Assembly: GCA_009746045.1 (NCBI GenBank)
Contig: RPFO01000229.1
Coordinates: 242,001-306,000, forward strand
Reading direction: 5' to 3'
Length of the DNA: 64,000 nucleotides
DNA from: Mesostigma viride
Lineage: Eukaryota > Streptophyta > Mesostigmatophyceae > Mesostigmatales > Mesostigmataceae
Shown: one piece after another, positions 1 to 11,692 of the stretch
How positions within the stretch are numbered: the stretch's first letter is position 1
Layout: each line of letters begins with the position of its first letter
Made by a program: the position numbers and the translations under genes
Notes under the pieces: generated by a model
What the model was told of the DNA's origin: nothing
The model's database searches: none
Seen by the model: the letters and a program-made list of their open reading frames with translations, nothing else

Positions 1-2279
1 TTAATTGCACAAATACCTGCCCCACATTTTCTTCAACGCTATATAATGCATTATCGCAGTGCCACAACAATCTGGGCTCTGAGATATTGAATCATACGGG
101 GGGGGGAAGATGACAGGCATACCTGGATGTTTCACACGTGCATGCCTGAACGGCACATGGATTATGAAACAAATTGAAAGCACGGGCGCACGACATCAAC
201 CAATATCATAACTTATTTTACTGTACAAGGTAAGGTTCATTGGTACCACATGCATTACTGGACAACTTGGGAGTTGGGTTTGATATGGCCTGCAGGCTAT
301 CTATTGTGAAAACTGCAAGGCATGCTGGTATGGCTACTAAGTGGAACACCATGAATGGAATCCCTAGGAACACCAAGCCTAGTAATGTAAATTACAGGTG
401 GCACAACTGGCACACACCACATCGTGGCAAATATAAGCCTGGACTGCAACAGATGATGGCATTTTCCTGTTATGGCATGGTCGATCGGAGGGAATTTTCA
501 ACTTTTAATGCCGATGGACAATGTGAAAGTTATTCCACATAGGGCGGCCCGGCACTCAGCTGCTAACGTCTAGCTGACAACAACAAGCTTCACGGCCGAA
601 TCAGGGATGCAGCGTCCACTATTAAACCAAGGCATATGAAAAAAATTCCTGCACAACGTCGGCTTACCGATGGTTGTGGTTAGCATGCGTGAACAAGAAG
701 ATTGTGTGGTTTGTACGCCAGTCTGATCCGGCGACATGGCAGTGGCTGCCGGCCAGCACATGCGCATGCCATTCGACATGCTGAATGGGGGGCTGTGCGT
801 TAAAATCAAAATTAACATGACAAACATCTCATGTAAGAAATTTATATACAGCTTTCTGTCTCAAGCCAAAAAAGGGTGTGTCGTCATGCAATATATCAGT
901 CCTGCCAGCCATAAACCTTAACTCCTAATCTGGAATTCACAATTGGCTTGTTTGAATCACACGCATAAACAAAGTAGTCGACACATGTCTACGGAAGCGG
1001 CATTTTGAACGTGAGATTGGATTGATTTGCCGTTTGGTTAGTAAGTTTCCCAGACTGCCATCGCTAGCAAATTTACCATGGCTAGCAGGTGCTGAGGTGC
1101 ATTTTTTTGCTTAGGCAAGAACGGGACCATTTTTCTTTAGTCTAGCCTGGTCTAGCGCAAAAAAGGCTAAGCATGGGCGGGTCGACATGGCGTCGCATGG
1201 GCCGTGAGGCCGGACTTGAACGGACGATAGTGTTGTACTAGTTCAGGCTGAAAATGATTCCACCGTTTTCTGATTCCACCGTTTTTCCTTTCCGATTCCT
1301 TGGATGAAATCTGGCCGAATCAGACAGAATAGTTCCTGCGGTGCCAAAAGGGCGGTTACGAAAATGTGTGGCTGGAGTTTGTGCGAAGGGTAACTACTTT
1401 GACTGGTGCGCACTTGAAACTAGTCGGCATTGCTAGATGCCGCGGGGGTACACTCCAACTTGAAAGCCGGACGTCTTGGGGGTCAAGGCTTGGCTTTCGG
1501 TAATGCAATGGCTTCTGATGCACCAGTGCAACCACGACCGGCTGGGTCATCCACCACTACTGCCGGCAGTACATGCTGTCGCCATGCAACTGCGCACCGT
1601 TCCCGCATGTGCTTGCAGCCCCGGGGGCCCTTACTCCCGACATTCTCGGCGGGCGCGGACGCGCCCTGCATGCAAGGGTACTCAAGCCCAGGAGTGCCCT
1701 GACGGACCCAGCTAGGCGTCGATTCAATGCCGGGGTAGCCAATTGGTTGGCTACCGACAATTCAACAAGGTGCTGGACATCTGTTTGCCGGCCGACCACG
1801 ATTCAATGCAGGCTCCACCATGCCTGATCGCCCAGTCGCATCGGGGTTGCAGCAGCCTCCATGCACCGTGCCGTCTCCATGCACCGTGCCGCACTGGTGA
1901 AATTAATTACGTACGGGGGCACGAGAAGCCATGCACGTCCCTCACGCGCCAGGAAGCCAGGGAGCCGTGACTCATAGCCGCCAGCCGGAAGGCTCCCTAT
2001 AATAATACTTGGCTGCATGCCATGGGACTCCGCGTCCGTTGGTCTCGCGGGACGCGACGTGCAGTCAGGCCGTAGCCTGGGGTCGCTGGCACTAGCTGCC
2101 GAATCCGGCATCCCGCGCGGAGATGCCTCGATCGGTACGGACGCCCGTTAGCATCACTGAGCATCCGGTGAGCCCATGTCCAAAAAGGCCAGGACCATGT
2201 GCACATGCGGTGCTAAGTGCCTGACGTGGTCCTCTTCGGGACGGCCCGTTCAAGCCCGCCACCAATTGCAGATTACCCC
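1..2279. other. Arm sequence with no recognised gene
   Basis: Only short open stretches occur (largest about 100 codons) with no motif I recognise, no codon-like periodicity and no homology to other parts of the window except its mirror at 60505-62783. I see nothing functional here. Confidence 0.5.
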
Positions 2280-2400
2280 ATAGAGAATATAGCATAGAGA
2301 AAATATACTATATAGAAAATATATTATATAGAAAATAGAGAATATAGAAAATAGAGAATATAGAAGATATAGAATATAGAAAATATATAATATCCGCATG
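2280..2400. repeat. AT-rich tandem repeat (TATAGAAAATA-like)
   Basis: An 11-12 bp unit of the type atatagaaaata recurs imperfectly across this stretch; the mirror copy is at about 60384-60504. Confidence 0.7.
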
Positions 2401-2559
2401 TCCACGGGCGCATCGATCCCTGGCATGGCAGTAGAAGGGTCGTCGGATCCACGCGCGGCTGCGGTGGATTCCTATACATAGATGGCCGGCTCGATCCGAG
2501 GTATAATGAATAAGAGTATGGTATAATAAAGAATGATGATCTTCCCCCTCACAGGCATG

Positions 2560-2765
2560 CTCCCCCCCTTACCCGGGCATAGCGTGATAGACCATGAGGG
2601 CGCGGGTGCCCTGGTGCACCTAGAGCAAGTGTTGTTTACATTCCCACCCTTGCAGGAAGTAGCTTAGAATGTATTATAGGCTCATATGCCCCTTCTCAGG
2701 GCTATGTGCTACATATACTCCCAACGGAGTTATGTTCCTAATTAATTAATTAATTAATTAATAAT
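2560..2765 (+). mobile_element. LINE-like 3' end with (TTAA)n tail
   Basis: The segment ends in ctcccaacggagt followed by a (TTAA)n tract. The same arrangement (a C-rich/ACGG element, then TTAA or TTTAA repeats) closes every RTE-like LINE fragment in this window. A homologous copy on the opposite strand, split by an insertion, lies at 18985-19078 plus 21152-21300. The mirror copy is at about 60019-60224. No coding part is attached here, so it is a 3' end only. Confidence 0.55.
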
Positions 2766-3093
2766 AAAGAAGTGTAGTGGACCAGTACAAGTACTTAGTA
2801 TAGAAAAGGTAGGTATAGTAAAGAAGTATATGGTATTATTAGTAGCCATCTGGTTTCATACGCCCTGCGACCCCTCCCCTTCCCCGGGGACGACGCGTCC
2901 GCGCGATCGTCCAATTACTGCCAAGGAGTCAGGGGGTGCGGTACATCGTGTATTCCTTGCCCTTCTGAAGATGGGCTGCCAGCGTCCTGCTGCTCATAAG
3001 GATCTGGGATGCAGGACGAGGCCCGTCCGCCGGGCGCTCGTGTGTAATGTTATGGACCTCCGCGCGGTCTGTGCCCTATCTATACTCGCTGTC

Positions 3094-3231
3094 AGGGCAC
3101 CAAAAGGAACCATCGGGAAACCAAACGACTCACCTGCGCACGCGAATGTCCACATCCTGCGCGTCCAACCAGTCGAGCACAATGATGATGTCCGCTGCGC
3201 CCAGCGGTGCGATGGTCGCAGCCAAGTCGAC
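3094..3231 (-). pseudogene. Ty3/Gypsy-like protease remnant
   Basis: Read on the minus strand this gives a 46-codon stretch with an ADIIIVLDWLDAQDVDIRV core followed, after one in-frame TGA, by VVWFPDGSFW. This resembles the C-terminal half of Ty3/Gypsy retropepsins (ILGMDWL, then a short strand and the start of the linker). The upstream catalytic Asp motif is not visible: the homology is cut exactly where the TTAA-bounded element at 3254 begins. It is a short, decayed fragment; a chance resemblance is possible. Confidence 0.35.
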
Positions 3232-3253
3232 CGGGGTGCATTGCAGCACACCT

Positions 3254-4541
3254 TTAACTCTTCAACCGTCTGGACTGGAACCACCAGAACGGACTGAGTT
3301 TGGGTATCTTTGTGCGCCTGAGAGTATCTAGGCTAAAAACATTTTCTGGCCCACCCTTGGAACCAAGCATGCTTTTATGTTGAATAAAGTTGGGGTAATG
3401 TGGTTGGTCACATATCCATGCCCCATGCATGCTATAAATAGCACACCCCCAGGGGGTACGGTGCACATGGGGTTGGAAACATATATTAAAAATATAATTA
3501 CTTACAGCAGAGTGAAATCACTCAAACCAAAGCAAACGCCCAGCTATAAACCTATATACAGGACAGGGTTGGAAACATATATAATGCATTATCGACCATT
3601 TACACAAATCAGGTGGCCCTGGCCTTTTAAAGGCAGTTTATAAGGATCACAGGCATGCCATCAATGCATTCACAGCATGAAATGTCACAGAACTGCACAT
3701 GCTAGCTAGCAAACAGCCCAAAATAGCTCAGACCGTTATAACGGTGCAAGCTATTTTGGGACGGTTGCCAGTTCTGCCGTATAGTAGGTTTCCTATCCCA
3801 AAGTGGCACAAAACAACAACTAGATGGCCACAAAAGCAATGCCAACACCATGTCCAGCATATAAGACACAAGCTCATGCTATACAATAGGTGTAAGGCTC
3901 ATATCAAGGCCTGCAGCGCGCGTAGAAAGGGTGGCAAGGAGCTACATCACTAACACACCCAATTAACGACAAAACACCTCTATGTTCTTGGAAACAATTA
4001 ATAAAACAATAGGAATAAGTTGGTATAATGCTCCCATGCAAACAGGTTATGGGTATCTCCACGATTTTCTCATGCAATGGATGCAAAACAAGAAGGCGGG
4101 CGTTGGCCAGCAAAACAAGAAGCCACGCCTAACACTGGTCAGAAAAGAACTTGTCTCGGGGTGCTTGACCAAGGAAAAGCATTGGGTAATCAACGTTACC
4201 ATATTAGTGACCGATAACAATCGTTACCTCGCTATTTCCGTTGCAGCATCAGCTAACGGTGACCAAACATGGTCCAAAATCTGCTTGACCTGATGGTATT
4301 CCCCAACCATGACAAGCCGATGCGTAGAGGCAGCAAAACAACAAAAAGACAATCACAACCCCTCGGTAATAACTCTAATATTAGCTTTAAACGATAATAC
4401 AACTATATACGGCTAATAGAACACGCTTGGAGGCTAGAACGTACCAGGTCGGTACAGCAGATTACCTTTCTTGCGCGAGCCAGCACGCCAGAGTTATGGA
4501 TGTAGCCTCGAGCCTTTACTGGCTGCCAATGCTAATAAATG
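3254..4541 (+). mobile_element. Truncated piggyBac-like non-autonomous element
   Basis: It begins TTAA then CTCTTCAACCGTC and is collinear with the element at 19083-21147 (about 19079-20640), with the same subterminal block aacggactgagtttgggtat. The left terminus is also shared with the decayed piggyBac element at 35931-38779 (CCCCTMAACCGTC). Homology stops near 4541, where a different repeat starts, so the right terminus is missing. No coding capacity is evident. Confidence 0.6.
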
Positions 4542-5987
4542 CAAGGTAGCGTTACCTGCAATCCAATAAATGAGGCATTGTAGCGTGGATTTTCTCCAGA
4601 GCTTTACCGTGTTTGTCGTGGCAGAATGTTCCAATGCAGTAGATCAAGTGACGCCATTACTATCGATGTTTCTTTGCATTGCTGCATCTGCCAATTGTTT
4701 TTCACTTAAACGATTGATATTGCCTTGTTATGTCGCCAGGTAGACCGACATCCATGCGAGTTACGGGCGACTTTGCTCGCGATCATAAATGTAGGAGCAC
4801 GCATTAATTAAACCGGACTTGCTTGGGGTCAGGTCCCGATGGTGCGTTGTCGAGCGAGAGCCCATCAAGCAGGCGTGCTTATTGTTTATAATTATTATGA
4901 TCATGAACTTGCCTTATTGCCAGCATGTTTTCAGCTAGACTGTGGCCACTTTTGGTGCCGTGATGCTACAGTCATACCGTTGGCAGCCATTTTCCGTTTT
5001 CCTCAAGCGCTGGAATGCACAACTTCTCCATACTTATCCCGCCCGGCATGTCAGTGACCGTTCCCCAGGTATAGAACACTTCATGGCTTATTCATACTTG
5101 CTGGTTTGGGGCAGCGTATTTGCTTCTATCACCAGCAGCGCTTCACCTGACACTTTCGTTTGACTGCAGAGCCCCAGCGTGATGCCTTGGCGTTGGCGGT
5201 GGTCCTCAAGCGCGTACTGTCTGAAGGACAGTGTCATGGTATGACATTGGTAAGCTTTTGCGTTCGGTTTGGGCAGAGCTCTTGCCAGCAGCCGGGGCAG
5301 AATCGCAGCTGTATTGTCAATACCTGTTCTTATGCTTGCTCAACACGATAAATCATGTAGTCTGTTTCTCTGATGAAGACATTGGTTGGCAGTCGTATCA
5401 ATAGTGTTGCCTGCAATTTTCCCAGACCGGATACGCCTGTATGGTTGGCGATTACGGTTACTAGCATTTCTTCTTAGAGCCCGGGAGTCATGTTGAGATC
5501 AAGGTGACTAATGTGACATTGCTTTCTCTTTGCTAATGTTACTAGGGTTGTGGTGCTGGGATGCTGCATGTTGCTAACTGAGAAAAGCAGGATTCGTCCT
5601 TCAGAAAGAGACTAATATGACAGCAGGTAATATCTAGCACATCATCGTTCCCTTAGTGAACTCGTTGCATGTATACATCCTGCTTCCAGGCTTGCTTCCT
5701 TGCTTTTGGTTGCTGGCTGGCCGGCCGGCTGGTTGGCGTGTATTGCTTGTTCCCATAAACATTTGTATACATACGTACACGCACGCACACACACGCACGC
5801 TCATGTTGTCATGCACGCACAAGACCGCACCAAGGCAACCAACCAATGTAACAAGCTCCCATATCCCATGCTCATGGCTCCCCACCCTACCCAACAGCTG
5901 CACCTCATGCCCACTGCTCCTACCTAACAGCTGCACCTCATGCCCACTGCTTACACCATGAACATTGTCATGCCAAACTGCTGCCAT
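4542..5987. other. Arm repeat shared with 40640-41105, no recognised gene
   Basis: Positions about 4542-4880 are the reverse complement of 40640-41105 (same block around gatctactgcattggaaca), so this is dispersed repeat sequence. The junction at 4541/4542 is where the piggyBac-like fragment ends. The rest, to the minisatellite, shows only short meaningless open stretches. Confidence 0.5.
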
Positions 5988-6312
5988 GGCCGTCATGGCT
6001 GTCGTGGCTGTCGTGGCTGTCGTGGCTGTCGTGGCTGTCGTGGCTGTCGTGGCTGTCGTGGCTGTCGTGGCTGTCGTGGCTGTCGTGGCTGTCGTGGCTG
6101 TCGTGGCTGTCGTGGCTGTCGTGGCTGTCGTGGCTGCCGTGGCTGTCGTGGCTGTCGTGGCTGTCGTGGCTGTCGTGGCTGTCGTGGCTGTCGTGGCTGT
6201 CGTGGCTGTCGTGGCTGTCGTGGCTGTCGTGGCTGTCGTGGCTGTCGTGGCTGTCGTGGCTGTCGTGGCTGTCGTGGCTGTCGTGGCTGTTGTGGCTGTC
6301 GTGGCTGTCGTG
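5988..6312. repeat. 9-bp minisatellite (TGGCTGTCG)n
   Basis: About 35 nearly perfect copies of the 9-mer. As a multiple of three it leaves long open frames on both strands, encoding only simple peptides, which should not be taken as genes. The same 9-mer forms arrays at 39827-40572 and 56461-56794. Confidence 0.95.
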
Positions 6313-6790
6313 GCAGTGTCATTGCTGTCATGGCCGTCCTGGCAATTGCCAGGGGAACTCGGTGAGTGCCAGTTCAAGATGCTCGAGGGCAAGTGGGCTA
6401 GGGCGTTTGGCAATGCGCACGCAGGTGCATGCCGGACACTTGTTCTTTGTAACGTAGTACAGGCAGTGCAGACGGGCTGGACATGCAAATACTTGCTGTC
6501 CTTAGCAAGTGGCCAGCCCAAGCAAGATGCACATGCATGCAACCCATCGCTGTGTGTAATGTCTTGTATCCACACTCCGTAGGTACCTGGCATGCACATG
6601 GTCTGAACTTGCAGAATTTCACTCCAACAAAATGTGGCTGGCAGCAAGCATTGAGGTAACTGCAACTGGAAATCTGTAATCACTAATCTCATGCATCCAG
6701 GAATAGTTGTCTCCATTATTGTATGGGAGGGAGGGGTAGGGTTGATAGGGATTCTACTTGGTAGGGTTGAGAGAGCACGAACGTGAAAAG

Positions 6791-6905
6791 ATCAAGGAGA
6801 CAACCAGCGCACTGCCAGAAATCGGGAGAATCCGGACCATGGTAGCTCGAGCCTGCCGTTATCTTTTCCGCGTTTTCGAGTACGTCGTTCAGGATGATGA
6901 GTATG
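6791..6905 (+). repeat. Dispersed repeat with ATCAAGGAGACAACCAGCGC head
   Basis: The head plus the following block (ccagaaatcgggagaatccg and so on) recurs at 25403-25650 (same strand), 24159-24405 (opposite strand), 11307-11365 (opposite, short) and, only the head, at 55959-55985. The inner border of the inverted arms (6814) falls inside this repeat. Confidence 0.8.
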
Positions 6906-7065
6906 AAGTGAGACAACTATGCCTGGACGCATGGCGATCCAACGCCGTGGAAGGACTAGGGTAGTTGTCTGAGAGGAAAGACGCGAAGGCCGCGGAAGCC
7001 GCGTGGCTATCTCTAGGAAGACCTGCATTGAGGGAGCTAGACAGAGGGTAGCGAGAAATGTTGAT

Positions 7066-7085
7066 GGGGAAAACACACACACACA

Positions 7086-7149
<64 letters not shown>
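7066..7149. repeat. (CA)n microsatellite
   Basis: An almost uninterrupted CA dinucleotide run, about 50 bp outside the left end of the large transposon. Confidence 0.95.
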
Positions 7150-7197
7150 ACCAGCAGCAACAAAAACAACCAAAACTAAGAAGGAAAAGAGGGAACA

Positions 7198-7226
7198 GGG
7201 TGGTTTTACCGGATTAGGATACATTT
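7198..7226 (+). repeat. Left terminal inverted repeat of the two-gene transposon
   Basis: 29 bp identical to the reverse complement of 18371-18399. Just inside, ttaggatacattt is repeated at 7232-7244; on the right side the corresponding inner copy is inverted (18352-18364). Confidence 0.9.
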
Positions 7227-8170
7227 TTTTGTTTAGGATACATTTGATGCACTGTGCAGTTTTCAGATGTGTTTGAGGGGGTTGATTGCGCCTAACATGC
7301 ATTTTATTGAAGCAATGAGTTTCCAAAGATATACATGATATAAACTAAGACAATTGACCCATTAAGGCAATGAGACAACATCAATAAGACAACATATGCC
7401 AATTGAATAAGACAACTCAACCTTACAGGACGTTGGGCCATCATACGTCCGGAATAATTGTCTCACTTATTACATAACCAAACTTTTTGAGGGATCGCCA
7501 TGGTTGCATGGTCTCAACACATGCGCCCTGCACTCATGTGCATATGCATCAAAGGTGTTGCGTCTAGTGCCAACTCAGTGTCAAAGAACTGATTCAATCA
7601 TATTTCCCGTGTGGCCATGAAGGCCCACATGAGTTAAACATGGCCGAGAGTGATTGCATCATCCTTCTTGGCGACATCGGTCTTGACGACGTCGATGGGG
7701 AAGACGGCAGCACCTGCATGTGAACAAAAGAATCCATGAATTGTGGCATCCAAAGGCAACAACATATTAGCATCCCATTGAACACGCAGCCACGCTGACC
7801 CGGCCATCCAGCCGCCCACGCAGCCACAAAGCCAGCCAGCCACGCAGTGACGCACCCACCCAGCCACACATCCACGCATCCACGCACCCGGCACCCCCCC
7901 CAGCCAGCCAGCCACGCAGCCACGCAGCCACGCAGCAGCGCAGCCACGCAGCCACGCAGCCACACAGCCACGCACCCTCCTTTCCAGCCAAGCAGCCACG
8001 CAGTCACACAGTCAACCCCCCCATCCCCCCCACCCCCCCCACCCCCCACCCCCACCCCCCACCCACCCCACCCACCCACCCACCCCCCACCCCACCCCCC
8101 ACCCCACCCACTCAACACTACACGAACGACTCACAAAGAACTGCTGCACCACCGATGATCCCTGCGGGAA
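7227..8170. other. Left subterminal region with RAGACAAC motifs and C-rich repeats
   Basis: RAGACAAC occurs at 7372-7379, 7386-7393 and 7409-7416; GAGACAAC occurs in the right subterminal region at 18191-18198 and 18253-18260. Positions 7790-8010 are degenerate CAGCCACG repeats and 8012-8112 a CCCCCCAC-type tract. Such subterminal repeats often bind transposase, but here that is only inference. Long open frames in the C-rich part are low-complexity artefacts. Confidence 0.5.
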
Positions 8171-10343
<2,173 letters not shown>

Positions 10344-10500
10344 AGTTCCCGTGGCTAGTGCCCATCACCTTCCACCTTGAGCGGGGCGAAGTCACGAATT
10401 CAAGCGCGAAGTGCATTTGAATCAAGCGGGAACTGGGTGACACTGCTTGAAGACGTGCAGCTCCAAGGCATGCAAATGATGCAATGTATCAAAGATACGA

Positions 10501-11190
10501 TACGCAAAGTTCAGGTGTTCAGGTGAAGCCGTGAAGACGTGAAGCCGTGAAGCCGTGAAGACGTGGTGAAGACAGGTGAAGACGCGGTGAAGACGTGAAG
10601 ACGTGAAGACGTGAAGACGTGAAGACGTTCAGACACGATACGGCAAGTTCAGGTGAAGTTCAGGTGTTCAGGTGAAGCCGTGAAGACGTGAAGCCGTGAA
10701 GCCGTGAAGACGTGGTGAAGACAGGTGAAGACGCGGTGAAGACGTGAAGACGTGAAGACGTGAAGACGTGAAGACGTTCAGACACGATACGGCAAGTTCA
10801 GGTGAAGTTCAGGTGTTCAGGTGAAGCCGTGAAGACGTGAAGCCGTGAAGCCGTGAAGACGTGGTGAAGACAGGTGAAGACGCGGTGAAGACGTGAAGAC
10901 GTGAAGACGTGAAGACGTGAAGACACGATACGGCAAGTTCAGGTGAAGTTCAGGTGTTCAGGTGAAGCCGTGAAGACGTGAAGCCGTGAAGCCGTGAAGA
11001 CGTGGTGAAGACAGGTGAAGACGCGGTGAAGCCGTGAAGACGTGAAGACGTGCATGCAAGGTATCAAAGATACGATACGCGGCAAGTTCAGGTGAAGTCG
11101 TGAAGACGTGAAGACGTGGTGAAGACAGGTGAAGACGCGGTGAAGACGGGAAGACGGGAAGACGTGAAGACGTGAAGACAAATTGCAGCA
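10501..11190. repeat. Higher-order tandem repeat between the two divergent genes
   Basis: A small unit GTGAAGAC/GTGAAGCC is organised in a higher-order period of about 149, 149 and 141 bp (marker gaagttcaggtgttc at about 10506, 10655, 10804 and 10945). The array fills the shared 5' region of the two transposon genes, so it may contain or replace their promoters. Confidence 0.9.
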
Positions 11191-11306
11191 CTCCGCCGCA
11201 GCAGTCGCACGCAGGTAGAAACGAGTATTGCTGCTTGAATCTTATAATTCCTATCGAATGTAAAACAGGTTTTTCGTAAAGAAATCCGATGTGTGGGCGG
11301 GCTTTA

Positions 11307-11365
11307 CATAGTTGCGATTTCTGGCCTGCGATTTCTGGCCTGCGCTGGTTGTCTCTTTGATAGTG
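11307..11365 (-). repeat. Short copy of the dispersed GAGACAACCAGCGC repeat
   Basis: Reads gatttctggcctgcgctggt and then tgtctctttgatag, the reverse complement of the head at 6791-6830, with the first 16 bp duplicated in tandem. Confidence 0.7.
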
Positions 11366-11386
11366 CTTCTGCCCAAGCACTACCGG

Positions 11387-11692
11387 CTGTAAAACAGTAA
11401 ACTTCTTGAAGAAATCAGTTGGGGCTTTGTTGGGCGTCACATTTGACCGGTGGGCGGAGTTTCCTGCTTCTGTGAAGGCGCCATCGAATGTAGATCAGTA
11501 GATTTTCTAAAGAAATCTGAGGTGTGGGCGGGGCCTTTATTGCTTGTGTCCATCCACCACCGGATGTAGAACAGTAGACTTATTGAAGAAATCAGTTTGG
11601 GGCTTTGTTGGGCGCCACATTTGAGCGGTGGGCGGGGTTTCTTGCTTCTGTCCAAGCACCACCGGGTGTAATACAGTAGATTTCCTATTAAC
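11387..11692 (+). promoter_or_regulatory. Tandem 175-bp repeats directly upstream of the transposase start
   Basis: Two copies of a block (acagtarac..ttgaagaaatcagt..ggggctttgttgggcg, starting near 11387 and 11562) end at the ATG of the transposase. Their position suggests a 5' leader or promoter; no TATA box is obvious. Confidence 0.4.

Larger units (their letters stand above)
1..6814 (+). repeat. Left arm of a 6.8-kb inverted repeat
   Basis: The reverse complement of this arm is found at 55959-62783. Base 1 pairs with 62783 and base 6814 with 55959; the next inner bases no longer match. The offset shifts by 2 bp near 3460 (one extra C and one extra G in the right arm) and by 9 bp inside the 9-bp minisatellite (one unit). 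I saw no other difference while comparing, so identity is above 99%. The arm continues to the very first base, so its outer end is not visible. Contents are repeat fragments listed below. It could be a recent genomic inversion-duplication, the ends of a giant element, or an assembly fold-back. Confidence 0.95.

Noticed and set aside
4839-5351. Three 60-75 codon open frames in the arm
   Set aside because: No motif, no conservation signal, and lengths expected by chance in 50% GC sequence.
5988-6312. CRISPR-like array
   Set aside because: Units are 9 bp with no spacers; all tandem arrays here are satellites.
5634-6716. Long open frames over the 9-bp minisatellite (also 39573-40644 and 56057-57148)
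   Set aside because: The period is a multiple of three, so all frames stay open; products are simple Thr/Ala, Val/Ala or Cys/Arg/Gly repeats with no flanking domain.
1-6814. Arms as termini of the DUF7869-like transposon
   Set aside because: That element has its own perfect 29-bp termini at 7198 and 18399, well inside the loop and not related to the arms.
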